A stretch of 64,000 nucleotides of DNA from Bacillota bacterium (GTDB taxonomy: Bacteria; Bacillota; Clostridia; Acetivibrionales; DSM-1351), in assembly GCA_023460955.1 (NCBI GenBank), contig JAEWOH010000062.1:72010-136009 (forward strand). Direction: 5' to 3'. Position 1 is the stretch's first letter. Each line of letters begins with the position of its first letter. A program made the position numbers and the translations under genes. This document shows, in pieces, positions 42,942 through 53,011 of the stretch. The notes beneath the pieces were generated by a model that saw only the letters and a list, made by a program, of their open reading frames with translations, did no database searches and had not been told where the DNA came from.

Positions 42942-45254
42942 TTACCTCTTGATAGCTGCCAAAGTATATAAGTCCTTCTTTGCATCATATTTTAATTCAA
43001 CTCTTACTTCATAAGAAGGCCAAATATAATCAATATTAGGTTTCATTTTCTTATCAGCCATTCTGAAGGTCATCTTGAAGCCATTTATCCAGTAGAATTT
43101 CCGGAGCACATAAATTCTAAGCTCTTCCTGATTTTTTATGTTCATTCCATCAATTTCGTATTTAGCCTCAGCAGGGGGTACTCCCATCAGAGGATTATGA
43201 TCCTTCATAAAAGTAAATTTATCTACTAGGTAATACTTGTATATTACTTTTCCTCCCACATCATCCCAGGTAGTATCGATAAACCTCCACTGGCCGTTTA
43301 TTAATACAACATTCCAGGCATGCAATGAGGAGCTCGTCCTGACATGACCACCTTCATCAATACAGGGGATAGCTGCTCTGTCGCATAAGTATTGAAACAG
43401 CATAGTATAATCTCCGCAGACACCTCTGCCTTTATCGATGGTAATTAAAAGATTTTCTGCAGTCTCCTCATCTGTATAATTTGAATCATATGTAATATGC
43501 TTCACAACGAAATCATGAATAGCCTTAACCTTCTGCTCAATTGTCATTGCCGGTTTTATTATCTTGGTCAGAATGGTATCCAGCCTTTGTTGGAGCTTTA
43601 TGTGTATGGAATCCGGCTGCATATCCATATTCACTTTATCACCGGCTTTAAGCACCCTGGGTTCGATTTTATACTGTAATTTTGGTCCATAAGTTTCCTT
43701 GTCAAAATCAACAAAAGTTACGCCATTCTTGAAAGTAAACTTAATTCCATTTTCCGGAGTGAAGAATTCTACCAGTGCACAGCCGGTATCGACTCTCTGG
43801 TAGCTTCCATTCATTTTAATTTTACTTATCATCGAATCTTCAAAATAGTCCTGAACATATTCTTCAATCTCTTCTTCGCTTTCAAATTGTATATGTACAG
43901 TGTTTTTTCCTAATATTATTTTGGATTCCTCTGATGGATATGCAGGAATTCTGTAACCTCGGATATAGCGAAAATTAAAAAACAGCCTATCACTTATTGC
44001 TTCCTGCTTTGTGTATGGCTTTTGGGGTTCAAAGTTCAATCCCTTTGTCAGCATTCCACCGTTAAGGCAGCTCCCTACTGTTATCAAATCACTAAACGGA
44101 ACTTTTGCACAATCCACCACCCTTATAATCGGCGTTCCTCTCTCGGTATAACTCAAACCATTTACCAGCCATTTTGTTGCTTCCAGTCTGGAAAGGGGTT
44201 TTTGCAGGTCTTTATCATTATTAATCATTCCATATATAAAGGCATTTTTTACATAGTCAGGTGCATCAGCATCAATAAGACTATTGTCAATTTGAATATT
44301 TTCATCCACTTCTTTACCTTCAAAATACAGTCTCGCCAATTCTTCTACTGTAATTGCATCGCTAAAGCCTGTTGTAAAATATTCCGACAATTCCCCTTTT
44401 AAGATTTGTTCAGTAATATATTCTCTAAACTCTTCCGCTGGTATATCCTTTGAGAATGAATAATCTTCAATCTGCTTTTCAAATTCACGACTTTTCTGAA
44501 GTTCGTCTATATCGCTATAAGATTCCATAATGGTTTCGATAGACTCAGACCCATCGTATTTGTGCAGGAACGGAGTATAAATTTCTTCATGGATTATGGC
44601 CAGTAGCCTTCCTGCAACTATTTTGGAAGGCCGGTTCTCAATAAAAACTTTCTCCATCTCTTCTGGCAATTGTTTAAGAATTTGAGGACTAACCTTATTT
44701 CCCTTTTGTATCGATTGATTAAGATATCTAGTTATTGTCGGCTTAACTCTTAAGTCTGCGTCGGAAACCTCGTCTTTTTCTTTACCCATTCTTTTAAAGT
44801 TCCCAACTAAACCATCAAACTCAAAATAATCGTCATCGCTTAGCCCAAAATATAAATAAATACTCTTTTTATCATCTTCCCAGTGAAAAGAGCCCCTACC
44901 AGCTATAATTAAGTTATCCAGCAATTTGGTTGAAATCATTTTATATTCTTCAGTTGATAACCCGCCCAATCTCTCTTCCTGAATTTCAATAGCAACACGT
45001 ATATCATTAAGTTTTTGCTGTACTGCTGCCTTGATTAGCTCATCCGGCATTTTGGGCATTTTTTCAGAATATATTTTGCCCGCAATAACTTTAGAGGGTA
45101 CACTTTCCAGCTTTTCAGCTTGCATAAAGGACTTTTCCAGTTGTTGGAAGGTTTTGTCCAATTCTTTATTGTTTGTAAAATAGGAAGCTGCATAAATTAA
45201 AGAACTGTTAAGCATAAAGGCCAGAACAAGTAAAAGTACCAATAATCTTTTCAT
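42942..45254 (-). CDS. Secreted transglutaminase-like protein with SLH-like segment
   Basis: This 770-residue protein has a signal peptide (1-22), a helical region, then a segment resembling S-layer homology repeats (about 335-430: VKNAFIYGMIN, LSRLEATKWLVNGL). The C-terminal transglutaminase-like domain has Cys in GRGVCGDYTMLF, His in SSLHAWNVV and Asp in IDTTWDDVGG, a full catalytic triad. It may crosslink or cleave proteins at the cell surface. GAAAGGAAAATG precedes the ATG. Confidence 0.85.
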   Translation of the reverse strand: MKRLLVLLLVLAFMLNSSLIYAASYFTNNKELDKTFQQLEKSFMQAEKLESVPSKVIAGKIYSEKMPKMPDELIKAAVQQKLNDIRVAIEIQEERLGGLSTEEYKMISTKLLDNLIIAGRGSFHWEDDKKSIYLYFGLSDDDYFEFDGLVGNFKRMGKEKDEVSDADLRVKPTITRYLNQSIQKGNKVSPQILKQLPEEMEKVFIENRPSKIVAGRLLAIIHEEIYTPFLHKYDGSESIETIMESYSDIDELQKSREFEKQIEDYSFSKDIPAEEFREYITEQILKGELSEYFTTGFSDAITVEELARLYFEGKEVDENIQIDNSLIDADAPDYVKNAFIYGMINNDKDLQKPLSRLEATKWLVNGLSYTERGTPIIRVVDCAKVPFSDLITVGSCLNGGMLTKGLNFEPQKPYTKQEAISDRLFFNFRYIRGYRIPAYPSEESKIILGKNTVHIQFESEEEIEEYVQDYFEDSMISKIKMNGSYQRVDTGCALVEFFTPENGIKFTFKNGVTFVDFDKETYGPKLQYKIEPRVLKAGDKVNMDMQPDSIHIKLQQRLDTILTKIIKPAMTIEQKVKAIHDFVVKHITYDSNYTDEETAENLLITIDKGRGVCGDYTMLFQYLCDRAAIPCIDEGGHVRTSSSLHAWNVVLINGQWRFIDTTWDDVGGKVIYKYYLVDKFTFMKDHNPLMGVPPAEAKYEIDGMNIKNQEELRIYVLRKFYWINGFKMTFRMADKKMKPNIDYIWPSYEVRVELKYDAKKDLYTLAAIKR

Positions 45255-45269
45255 ACTTCATTTTCCTTT

Positions 45270-45704
45270 CTATTCTTCAGTTTCTTTAAACTCTCCTGTA
45301 ACAAAATATGATGCCTGTGACTTTACCAGGAGTTGATTATTTTCATCATAAATCTCTCCTGAAGACCTCATTATTGTTCTTCCGCTACTGATAACGCTTC
45401 CGACAGCAGTAACAGTGCTGCCTGCAGGTGCATTCTTTATATAGCTGATATTCATATCAATTGTGACAACACGTTTACCTTGTGTAATGCAGGCCATACC
45501 CATAGCTATGTCGGACAGTGAAGCCAACGTACCGCCATGAATAAAACCATACATATTACATTGCTTATCTATAATTTTCGTCTTAAATATTATCTTTCCG
45601 TCATCGATTTTAACTGCTTCAAGTCCTAAAAAATTCTCAAGTATAGGTGTCTTGTAAGTCTCCTTTATATAATTCTCAAGCCATTCTAAGTAGTGCTGTG
45701 ACAA
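45270..45704 (-). CDS. PaaI-type hotdog-fold thioesterase
   Basis: This 144-residue protein has the hotdog signature GFIHGGTLASLSDIAMGMAC near 55 and a second strand VVTIDMNISYIKNA. Members hydrolyse acyl-CoA thioesters; the substrate is unknown. The start is a TTG at 45704 with GGAGGG upstream. It lies just upstream of the transglutaminase gene and may share its transcript. Confidence 0.87.
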   Translation of the reverse strand: MSQHYLEWLENYIKETYKTPILENFLGLEAVKIDDGKIIFKTKIIDKQCNMYGFIHGGTLASLSDIAMGMACITQGKRVVTIDMNISYIKNAPAGSTVTAVGSVISSGRTIMRSSGEIYDENNQLLVKSQASYFVTGEFKETEE

Positions 45705-45832
45705 TTAAATTCCCTCCGTTTAAACTAATTTTTAAAACACATAAGCTTAGGGATTTTACCTAGATTTCTGATATTTTAGTTCTTTTTCGACTAGCTGATA
45801 CAATCATGATACCAATTTGTAGCATAATAGTC

Positions 45833-45864
45833 AAAAAAGCACTGGATTTCTCCAATGCTTTTTT
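45833..45864 (-). terminator. Terminator of lepA
   Basis: AAAAAAGCA-x-TGGA pairs with TCCA-x-TGCTTTTTT around TTTC. On the minus strand T residues follow the stem. Confidence 0.8.
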
Positions 45865-45918
45865 AAATCAAATGACATTTTATTTATTTGTTCTGGTTTT
45901 TAGTTCTATCAGTCCTTA

Positions 45919-47727
45919 TTAGTCCAGCTTCAGAACGCTCATAAACGCCTCTTGTGGTACCTCTACAGAACCTACCTGACGCATACGCTTCTTACCTTCC
46001 TTTTGCTTTTCAAGCAGCTTTCTCTTTCTGGTAATGTCACCGCCGTAACATTTTGCAAGAACGTCTTTTCTGAAGGCCTTAACTGTTTCACGGGCTATTA
46101 TTTTACCGCCAATACACGCCTGAATAGGTATTTCAAACATTTGTCTCGGAATAGATTCCTTAAGCTTTTCAGACATCCTTCTGCCTCTTGAAACTGATTT
46201 TTCTCTGTGAACTATAAAGGATAATGCATCAACAATTTCCCCGTTCAACATTATATCAAGTTTTACAAGATCAGATTCTCTATAACCAATCAGCTCATAA
46301 TCAAAAGAAGCGTATCCCTTTGTTCTGGATTTTAATGCATCAAAAAAGTCATATATTATTTCATTTAAAGGCATCTCATAAGTCAACATAGCTCTGCCCT
46401 CATCGATATAGGACATATCCTTATACACGCCTCTTCTTTCCTGAGCAAGTTCCATAATGTTTCCCACATATTCGGTTGGAACCATAATAGTGGCTTTAAC
46501 AATTGGTTCCTCCATCATATCTATCTCTGTGACAGGAGGCAGATTGGTAGGGTTATCAATTGTAATAACATCACCATCTGTAGTTGTAACCTTGTAAATA
46601 ACGCTTGGTGCAGTGGTCACAAGATCAAAATTATATTCTCGCTCCAGTCTCTCCTGAATAATCTCCATGTGAAGAAGTCCAAGGAAGCCGCATCTGAAGC
46701 CAAATCCCAAAGCAACTGAGGATTCCGGTTCAAAGGTAAGAGCAGCGTCGTTAAGCTGAAGCTTTTCAAGTGCATCTCTGAGATCTCCGTATTTTGAGCC
46801 ATCGGCAGGATAAATTCCGCAGAATACCATGGAATTAACCTTTTTGTAACCAGGCAGCGGCTCATTTGCGGGATTATCAACCAAAGTAATAGTGTCTCCG
46901 ACTCTGGTGTCGCGGACATTTTTAATACTTGCAGCAATATATCCAACGTCGCCTGCTCTTAGTTCATCTGCGGGAGAAAGTCCTCCCGGTCTCAGATAAC
47001 CCAGTTCGGTAACAACAAATTCTTTTTTGGTATACATCATCTGAATGATATCGCCAGTTCTGACAGTACCCTCCTTAACTCTCATGTATACTATTACACC
47101 TTTGTAGCTATCATAGAAGGAGTCAAATATCAATGCTCTCAGCGGGGCATTCTCATCTCCATCGGGACAAGGTATCATATGGATTGCTTTTTCAAGTACT
47201 TCCTGAATATTCAGACCGTTTTTAGCAGATACCATTGGTGCATCAGATGCATCGAGACCAATTACGTCCTCTATTTCCTTCTTCACTACATCAGGTTGGG
47301 CGCTGGGTAAATCAATCTTGTTGATTACCGGCATTATCTCAAGATTGTGCTCCAGTGCAAGGTAAACGTTAGCCAAGGTCTGTGCCTCAATTCCCTGAGC
47401 AGCATCAACTACCAGAATGGCACCTTCACATGCTGCAAGGCTTCTTGAAACCTCATAGTTGAAGTCCACATGACCCGGAGTATCAATAAGATTATATATA
47501 TATTCATGGCCGTCAGAAGCCTTATAAACCATACGCACTGCCTGTGCCTTTATGGTGATACCTCTTTCCCTTTCAAGTTCCATATTATCAAGAACCTGTT
47601 CCTGCATTTCTCTTGTTGTGAGAACACCGGTCTTCTCAATCAGTCTGTCCGCGAGAGTCGATTTCCCATGGTCTATATGAGCAATTATGCAAAAGTTTCT
47701 TATATATTTTTGTCTTTCACTTGGCAT
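45919..47727 (-). CDS. lepA: Elongation factor 4 (LepA)
   Basis: This 602-residue translational GTPase has P-loop AHIDHGKSTLADR, switch II DTPGHVDFNYEVSRS, NKIDLP, an EF-G-like domain, and the LepA-specific C-terminus with CYGGDITRKRKLLEKQKEGK. It back-translocates or remodels ribosomes. An in-frame extension to 47838 exists, but GGAGG before the ATG at 47727 and the family length favour this start. Confidence 0.97.
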   Translation of the reverse strand: MPSERQKYIRNFCIIAHIDHGKSTLADRLIEKTGVLTTREMQEQVLDNMELERERGITIKAQAVRMVYKASDGHEYIYNLIDTPGHVDFNYEVSRSLAACEGAILVVDAAQGIEAQTLANVYLALEHNLEIMPVINKIDLPSAQPDVVKKEIEDVIGLDASDAPMVSAKNGLNIQEVLEKAIHMIPCPDGDENAPLRALIFDSFYDSYKGVIVYMRVKEGTVRTGDIIQMMYTKKEFVVTELGYLRPGGLSPADELRAGDVGYIAASIKNVRDTRVGDTITLVDNPANEPLPGYKKVNSMVFCGIYPADGSKYGDLRDALEKLQLNDAALTFEPESSVALGFGFRCGFLGLLHMEIIQERLEREYNFDLVTTAPSVIYKVTTTDGDVITIDNPTNLPPVTEIDMMEEPIVKATIMVPTEYVGNIMELAQERRGVYKDMSYIDEGRAMLTYEMPLNEIIYDFFDALKSRTKGYASFDYELIGYRESDLVKLDIMLNGEIVDALSFIVHREKSVSRGRRMSEKLKESIPRQMFEIPIQACIGGKIIARETVKAFRKDVLAKCYGGDITRKRKLLEKQKEGKKRMRQVGSVEVPQEAFMSVLKLD

Positions 47728-48081
47728 TCCTAATCCTCCACCGCTTGTATCAAAAATAAAACATATAGTTAGCAATTTATTATAGCATAGCCCGGCATAA
47801 GCCGCAACGGTTTTAAGTTGAGGCGAAATGCGGCTCAATAATCTTCCTCAGCTGTTATACCGGAGAAAAGCAAAGCTTTTCGAGGCACCCATTATCCATT
47901 TATGAGCTTATTATTACCTGAAAAACATAAAACAGTCAGTAACATGAGTAAAGTTAGTTTTCTCATGCACCGACTGTTCTTATAGCGCATACAGGATTAA
48001 GAGGTAAATTTGGTAAGTTTAAATAGTACAAGTTTGCACAAGCTTAATTTATAAACTTTACAAGTGCTAACGTTAAAAAAA
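47728..48081. other. Intergenic region with hairpins between lepA and the DUF3298 gene
   Basis: No coding frame is supported. A short hairpin GAAAAGC-AA-AGCTTTTC (about 47866-47881) and a longer one, AACAGTCxGTxxCATGAG with CTCATGxxCxGACTGTT (47931-47978), lie downstream of the DUF3298 gene on the minus strand; the second is a plausible terminator. Confidence 0.5.
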
Positions 48082-49524
48082 TCAATCTTTAACTTCAGTT
48101 ATTTGCCAGTAATCCTGTCCGGCTGTCTTATCTGCCTTTACTTTTACTATACTATCGTCAGCCTTACCGGATGAAGTAGCCCAATGAAAGATAATATCAT
48201 AGGAATTTGTCCCGGTTTTCATAATTTGATAGTCTGTAACCCAGGGGCTTGAAACTCCTGTTACCCAATTCAATTCTTCAAATGTTGCTTTTTTTGCCTT
48301 CTTAAGAGTATCTGAGAATAGCGCATATTGTACTGCTCCCTTTCTCTCTTTAACAGCCTGAGCATACATGTTTACAGCTTTATCCGCGGAATCAGGGGAT
48401 ATAAATCCGGTTATTTGTTCATCAAACATAATATTTTTCTTTGTCTGGTCTATCTGATAAATTCTAAGAGCATCTCCATAATAAAAGATATCTTCCTTTA
48501 ATACTGTTGAAAAATAATCTATGGGAACATACATTATATTACCGATAGCCTTTGGAGGTTGAGCCAGCTTAACGACACCGCCGGATTTACTTGAAGAATA
48601 GCTGTTCACCTTGTTTTTTACGAAGCCTCCGTCCACTGCCCAGCCTTTTTTCGCATCCCAGCTGACCTTATAACCCAAAAGCTTTGCGATATCCTGAAGC
48701 GGTACCATTAAAGTATAATTCTGTTCGTAAGTCTTAAACTGAGGCTTCAGAGTAGTACCATTAAACCTTACTCCCTCCAATGGCTTAGAATTAACCATCT
48801 GCTTAAATATGTTGTCCTTCAGCAGACCTTTCAGGTCCTTGGCATCTATTTCAAATATCGGCCTTCCTCCTGCATAAGGTCTTAATTCATATATATCAAA
48901 ATAAATTACCAGTCTGTTTCCGTCTATATAAAAACTGTAATTGCTGTTTTTAGCTGCAACGGTTTTCTTTGCATCATCAAAATATAAGTCTTTTTCTTTA
49001 TCTATAAGCTTGTATATTTTATCTAATATAACTTTTTTATAGTTGGTCTTGTTGTTGAAAAGCGAATTAAAATCCTTATATATTTCGTTGGTTTCAGTAT
49101 TTACTGTGTAACTCTCAAGATAGGACATACCATGAGCTCCGCCGGTATAATCATAAGAATTTATCAGTACCGATATTAGGTTGCCACTGGTATTGTAATC
49201 AAAATATGACTCCAGAGAAACAGACAAATGGCTTACATCCAATCCGGATTTTTTCTGTTCCTCTTTGTAATCCATAATATAGCCTTGAGCATTTCTAATA
49301 TTTCCGATAGAGTTGATTATCCTTTTTTGAATAGAATTATTTATATCTTCCGCAGCTTTAAAACCGCTTAGATAGGGATAAATTATTTTGATGTCTAAAT
49401 CCTGCTCTTGCTTCTCAATTTTTTTTGCTTCCACCGATACTTTTTTATCAGCAGCATAAGTATAGGCAATCAATCCTGTAAATAATACTGAAAATGTTAT
49501 AACCCATGCCAATAGTTTTTTCAT
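48082..49524 (-). CDS. Secreted DUF3298 and stalk-domain protein
   Basis: This 480-residue protein has a signal peptide (1-24) and a DUF4163/DUF3298 (RsiV-like) region with GGAHGMSYLESYTVN near 130. A copper-amine-oxidase-like stalk domain follows (about 255-370: LMVPLQDIAKLLGYKVSWD, MYVPIDYFSTVL), then a C-terminal alpha+beta domain. Related proteins act at the cell envelope and some bind lysozyme or peptidoglycan; here the function is unknown. Confidence 0.8.
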   Translation of the reverse strand: MKKLLAWVITFSVLFTGLIAYTYAADKKVSVEAKKIEKQEQDLDIKIIYPYLSGFKAAEDINNSIQKRIINSIGNIRNAQGYIMDYKEEQKKSGLDVSHLSVSLESYFDYNTSGNLISVLINSYDYTGGAHGMSYLESYTVNTETNEIYKDFNSLFNNKTNYKKVILDKIYKLIDKEKDLYFDDAKKTVAAKNSNYSFYIDGNRLVIYFDIYELRPYAGGRPIFEIDAKDLKGLLKDNIFKQMVNSKPLEGVRFNGTTLKPQFKTYEQNYTLMVPLQDIAKLLGYKVSWDAKKGWAVDGGFVKNKVNSYSSSKSGGVVKLAQPPKAIGNIMYVPIDYFSTVLKEDIFYYGDALRIYQIDQTKKNIMFDEQITGFISPDSADKAVNMYAQAVKERKGAVQYALFSDTLKKAKKATFEELNWVTGVSSPWVTDYQIMKTGTNSYDIIFHWATSSGKADDSIVKVKADKTAGQDYWQITEVKD

Positions 49525-49661
49525 TACATCAACCCTCTCGACGAATTTTTTTGTGTTTGTGCAATATACTGCGATAGCGCTGTCTGAATTTATGGTAGCA
49601 TATTAATTAGACGTAATGGTAACAAAAAGGTTACAGGTTTTACAGATTATCGAGGTTTTTA

Positions 49662-49931
49662 TCAAAATATATTTTTAAGCTTGTTTATATCCCTTCTGAG
49701 ATATTTTAGATTCAGATTAAACTTATCATTGAGCAGAGAAACTTGATAAATGTCCTGATTAACTTCCTCGATTTTTATCATCTCAAGCTTGGTTTGCCCG
49801 TACAAAACGTAGCTCTTATTTATATCGACAGCTAATAGTCCACCTGTTACTATAAGCATAAAAAGTAGCATAACAACGATTATTTTTATATTAAATATCC
49901 TTTCATTCCTGAATCTCACTTTTCTAGCCAA
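49662..49931 (-). CDS. Small single-pass membrane protein near spoIIP
   Basis: This protein of about 89 residues has a basic N-terminus, one membrane helix (IVVMLLFMLIVTGGLLAVDI) and a charged helical C-terminus, a DivIC/FtsL-like plan without a clear family match. GGAGG stands five bases before a TTG at 49931; an ATG at 49949 lacks such a site. It lies between spoIIP and the DUF3298 gene on the same strand. Confidence 0.6.
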   Translation of the reverse strand: MARKVRFRNERIFNIKIIVVMLLFMLIVTGGLLAVDINKSYVLYGQTKLEMIKIEEVNQDIYQVSLLNDKFNLNLKYLRRDINKLKNIF

Positions 49932-49992
49932 AGCTGCCTCCAAAAACATTTTTAATGTTACTATTTTTGACCGGCAGCTCTATATTTAATCA

Positions 49993-51267
49993 TTAATATT
50001 TGTTTTTATATATAACGTCGTTAATTGCCTGTGCAAGATAATTGGTACTTCTGACACATTCATCTATTACATTGCCGTCACCGCCGATTTCGATAATGAC
50101 CGATCCATTTGTTAAATGCTGGTTATATCTGTTTTTACTTATGTATGTTGGCTTTGCTATTCCGGGAGCTATTTCATTCAAACGAGATTGAATTTTCAAG
50201 GCCAGTTTCAGATTTTCCTTCCATTGAGGATTACTGAGCTTTGAATCTGTGCCTATTACAAACATTATTTGAGCACAATCCTTACCGTTTATCTTTCTTA
50301 CAACCCTGAGTTTATCCTCTCCCGCTGCATCCCTGTGTAAATCAATTGTCATCTTCAATGAAGGATACTTATCCACGTAGTTCGTCAGGGTATTAAGTGA
50401 CTTAACGTAAGAGCTGTTATAGTCTTTGTCATGTATAGTCTCGCTGTGAAGTACATTAATCTTGTACTTTTTAAGGTTGTTTATCAATGCTTCTCCAACT
50501 CTCACAACATTATACTGATTATCAATTGTTCTTGAGGGCACTGTATTATCTCCAAGCTGTGCGATGTTTTTAAGAAAGCTTTCAGTAGTATGAGTATGAT
50601 AAACAAATATTTGAGGTCCAGTTTTTGCATTGTTGAGTTTAAGGGGCTCCTTAAGAAGTTTATCAATATCTATACTGTACTTTGTTTCATTAACCACCTT
50701 AATTTTTCCGTTTGTCACAATCGGGTTATTTTCCTGATCACTATTTTCCACATCACCCTCAAAGGTAATGCTACTTGATACTTCTTTCAAACTACCCGCA
50801 GCTCCATCTGTTGAAGAAACAGCTTTTTGCTGACCGGCCAAGCTGTCCGGTTGTGTTTCCTGGGGGTTAACCTGTTGAATATCCTGACTTGCTATTATCT
50901 TTTCCTGAAGCTCCTTCTGTTCCTTTTCTGCTATAAACTTAAGGTAGTCATTTTTATAATAAGACTCAAAAAAAGGAGAATTTGAATTAAGGATTGTAAT
51001 TGGATTATACCTATCCATACCAAAAGCCTTGAACATAATATCCAAAGCCTGATCTACAAACTCATTCTTTTTGCTTTGACCTTGTGAAATTGATTGTTCT
51101 CCGGATAAACCGATCTGATCATTTGCTGCCCGAAAGGCAAGTCCACCTATTAAGATACCTGCTACAGCACATAATACAATAGAAAATTTAGAAAAATTGC
51201 CTTTTGCGGCTGTTGTATCAGGTTCATCATAAAAAGAATTTCCTTCGATTCTAGCAATTTCTCTCAT
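49993..51267 (-). CDS. spoIIP: Stage II sporulation protein P
   Basis: This 424-residue protein has an N-terminal membrane helix (SIVLCAVAGILIGGLAF) and a C-terminal amidase/endopeptidase domain with YHTHTTESF, TIDLHRDAAGEDK and VIIEIGGDGN. SpoIIP cleaves septal peptidoglycan during engulfment with SpoIID and SpoIIM. GGAGG lies before the ATG at 51267; the ATG at 51279 overlaps that site. Confidence 0.95.
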   Translation of the reverse strand: MREIARIEGNSFYDEPDTTAAKGNFSKFSIVLCAVAGILIGGLAFRAANDQIGLSGEQSISQGQSKKNEFVDQALDIMFKAFGMDRYNPITILNSNSPFFESYYKNDYLKFIAEKEQKELQEKIIASQDIQQVNPQETQPDSLAGQQKAVSSTDGAAGSLKEVSSSITFEGDVENSDQENNPIVTNGKIKVVNETKYSIDIDKLLKEPLKLNNAKTGPQIFVYHTHTTESFLKNIAQLGDNTVPSRTIDNQYNVVRVGEALINNLKKYKINVLHSETIHDKDYNSSYVKSLNTLTNYVDKYPSLKMTIDLHRDAAGEDKLRVVRKINGKDCAQIMFVIGTDSKLSNPQWKENLKLALKIQSRLNEIAPGIAKPTYISKNRYNQHLTNGSVIIEIGGDGNVIDECVRSTNYLAQAINDVIYKNKY

Positions 51268-51506
51268 ATTTGCCTCCATCCAACTTTAATAATTTTAATA
51301 ACCCTTTGTTATAAAAACTATATTCAAAAAAACCAAATTTATTACAGGCTTGTACAAAGAACATTTAAGTATATGTCTGTAAAAGTTTTTATAATACGGG
51401 AAATACTGTAATATGATTTAGTAATAAATTTTAAAAATCAAGTCTAAATTTAAGCACTTTTTCATATAACTAAGAATATACTTATTTTAGGAATGGGGGG
51501 AAAAAG

Positions 51507-51707
51507 TTGAATTTTTGCACAGTAAGATGTTGTATATGTGATAGCGTATTATTAAATCTTCCTCAAGAGGAAATTGAAAAACTAAACAGTCTAACTTTCA
51601 GATGTGAAAGCTGTGGACACAGGTTGACCTTAAACGGTACAAATGTTACCAAAGCCATAAGTGCTGAACCCTTTCAAAATATTTTTAAATACGATTTTAA
51701 CATATAA
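51507..51707 (+). CDS. Small zinc-ribbon-like protein
   Basis: This 66-residue plus-strand gene starts with TTG (51507-51509) preceded by GGGGGG. It has two CxxC knuckles: CCICD near residue 9 and CESCGH near residue 34, about 24 residues apart. It could be a small zinc-binding regulator or adaptor. A long hairpin follows the stop. No family is recognised. Confidence 0.6.
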   Translation: MNFCTVRCCICDSVLLNLPQEEIEKLNSLTFRCESCGHRLTLNGTNVTKAISAEPFQNIFKYDFNI

Positions 51708-51710
51708 AAA

Positions 51711-51786
51711 AGTCCCTTAACGAAGTGTAAGTATGCAAACATTAGCTTTTGTTCTAATGTGCGATGCACTTCATTAAGGGCACTTT
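51711..51786. terminator. Long imperfect hairpin after the zinc-ribbon gene
   Basis: Arms of about 33 bp (AGT-CCCTTAA-GAAGTG ... ACATTAG and its imperfect complement CTAATGT ... CACTTC-TTAAGGG-ACT) close over an 8-base loop. A short T run follows on the plus strand. It is unusually long for a terminator and could be a small palindromic repeat. Confidence 0.5.
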
Positions 51787-51857
51787 GTTTTAATCTAGTT
51801 ATCAATCCCAGCTATTCTTAAATCCTAAGGTATTGAATGTAATAAATACAGGTTAAA

Positions 51858-52787
51858 TTAAAATAACTTTTTCTTATATAGTGTATATCCTACTACCATG
51901 CACATAAATAATGACATGCCTAAAATAATCCAGAATGCAAAATTACTCTTCAGAGGAATGTTTACATTCATACCGAAAAAGCTTGAAACCATGGTAGGAA
52001 TAGCCATAACTATGGTTACAGAAGTCAAAAATTTCATTACAATATTCAAGTTGTTTGATATAACAGAAGTAAAAGCATCCATTGTTCCTGAAAGAATGCT
52101 GCTGTATATGTTGGCCATCTCGATAGCCTGCTTGTTTTCTATGATAACGTCCTCAAGAAGCTCGGTATCCTCCGGATAATTCTTTATATGCTCATATTTC
52201 ATAAGCTTTTCAAGAACAACTTCATTTGATTTTAAGCCGGTAGAAAAGTATACAAGACTCTTCTCAAGTTTAAGCATCTGTATTACTTCTTTGTTCTTCA
52301 TGGATTTGTAAACTTCTTGTTCAATTCTGCTGGAGGTTTTATCAATATGTTTGAGATATTGCAGATACCGTGTTGCATTTTTGTACAGTATTTGAAGTAC
52401 AAAACGAGTTTTATACTGTGTTAAAAAGGATTTAACCTTGTTATTTATAAAATCACTTAATATGGTATCTTCCTTCAGGCATACAGTAATTATTATATGT
52501 TTTATAAGTATGATAGCTAGAGGAATAGTTGTGTACACATTCATCTTTCCCTCTTTATCTACTATTGGTATGTCAACTATTATAAGAGTTTGTCCGCTGT
52601 CACTTTCAATACGAGCTCTTTCTTCTTCATCGAGTGCTGCCTTAAGAAAATCCATTTCTACATTAAGGGCACTGTTTACGGAATCTATCTCTTCTTCGGT
52701 GGGATTGACAAGATTAACCCAGGAGCCTTCTTCAAAAGTATCAATGCGTACTATTTCATTGTTTATAGTCTTAAAAATATCAAGCAT
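51858..52787 (-). CDS. corA: CorA-family Mg2+ transporter
   Basis: This protein of about 309 residues has a soluble N-terminal funnel domain, long helix, and two C-terminal membrane helices with the selectivity motif GMN in SSFFGMNVNIPL, ending in the basic KKKLF. It is homopentameric in the family and imports Mg2+. GAGGGTG precedes the ATG at 52787. Expression is predicted to be controlled by the M-box riboswitch at 53012-53225. Confidence 0.95.
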   Translation of the reverse strand: MLDIFKTINNEIVRIDTFEEGSWVNLVNPTEEEIDSVNSALNVEMDFLKAALDEEERARIESDSGQTLIIVDIPIVDKEGKMNVYTTIPLAIILIKHIIITVCLKEDTILSDFINNKVKSFLTQYKTRFVLQILYKNATRYLQYLKHIDKTSSRIEQEVYKSMKNKEVIQMLKLEKSLVYFSTGLKSNEVVLEKLMKYEHIKNYPEDTELLEDVIIENKQAIEMANIYSSILSGTMDAFTSVISNNLNIVMKFLTSVTIVMAIPTMVSSFFGMNVNIPLKSNFAFWIILGMSLFMCMVVGYTLYKKKLF

Positions 52788-53011
52788 TCTTCTCACCCTC
52801 TTTTAATATTTATTATATCAGGGTAAATTTTCCAGACTATAATTATAGTATTAGTTCTGTATAAACTCTTAACGGCATGGAAAATAAACCCATAATATGA
52901 TTATTAAGTTTTAAGTTTCTACTATCAGGGTCACAATCCATACCATTCACCTGCCTTTACGAAAAAATACATATAAATCAATATACAGAGGTGGGTATTT
53001 TTTAAGCGCAT
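52788..53011. other. Untranslated region between M-box terminator and corA
   Basis: About 220 bp lie between the riboswitch terminator and the corA start. No gene is supported. An 11-codon frame (ATG at 52944-52946, minus strand) follows GGCAGGTG very closely, so a leader peptide is possible but weak. Confidence 0.4.

Noticed and set aside
46617..46946. 109-codon minus-strand frame in lepA
   Set aside because: Shadow frame inside the conserved lepA gene.
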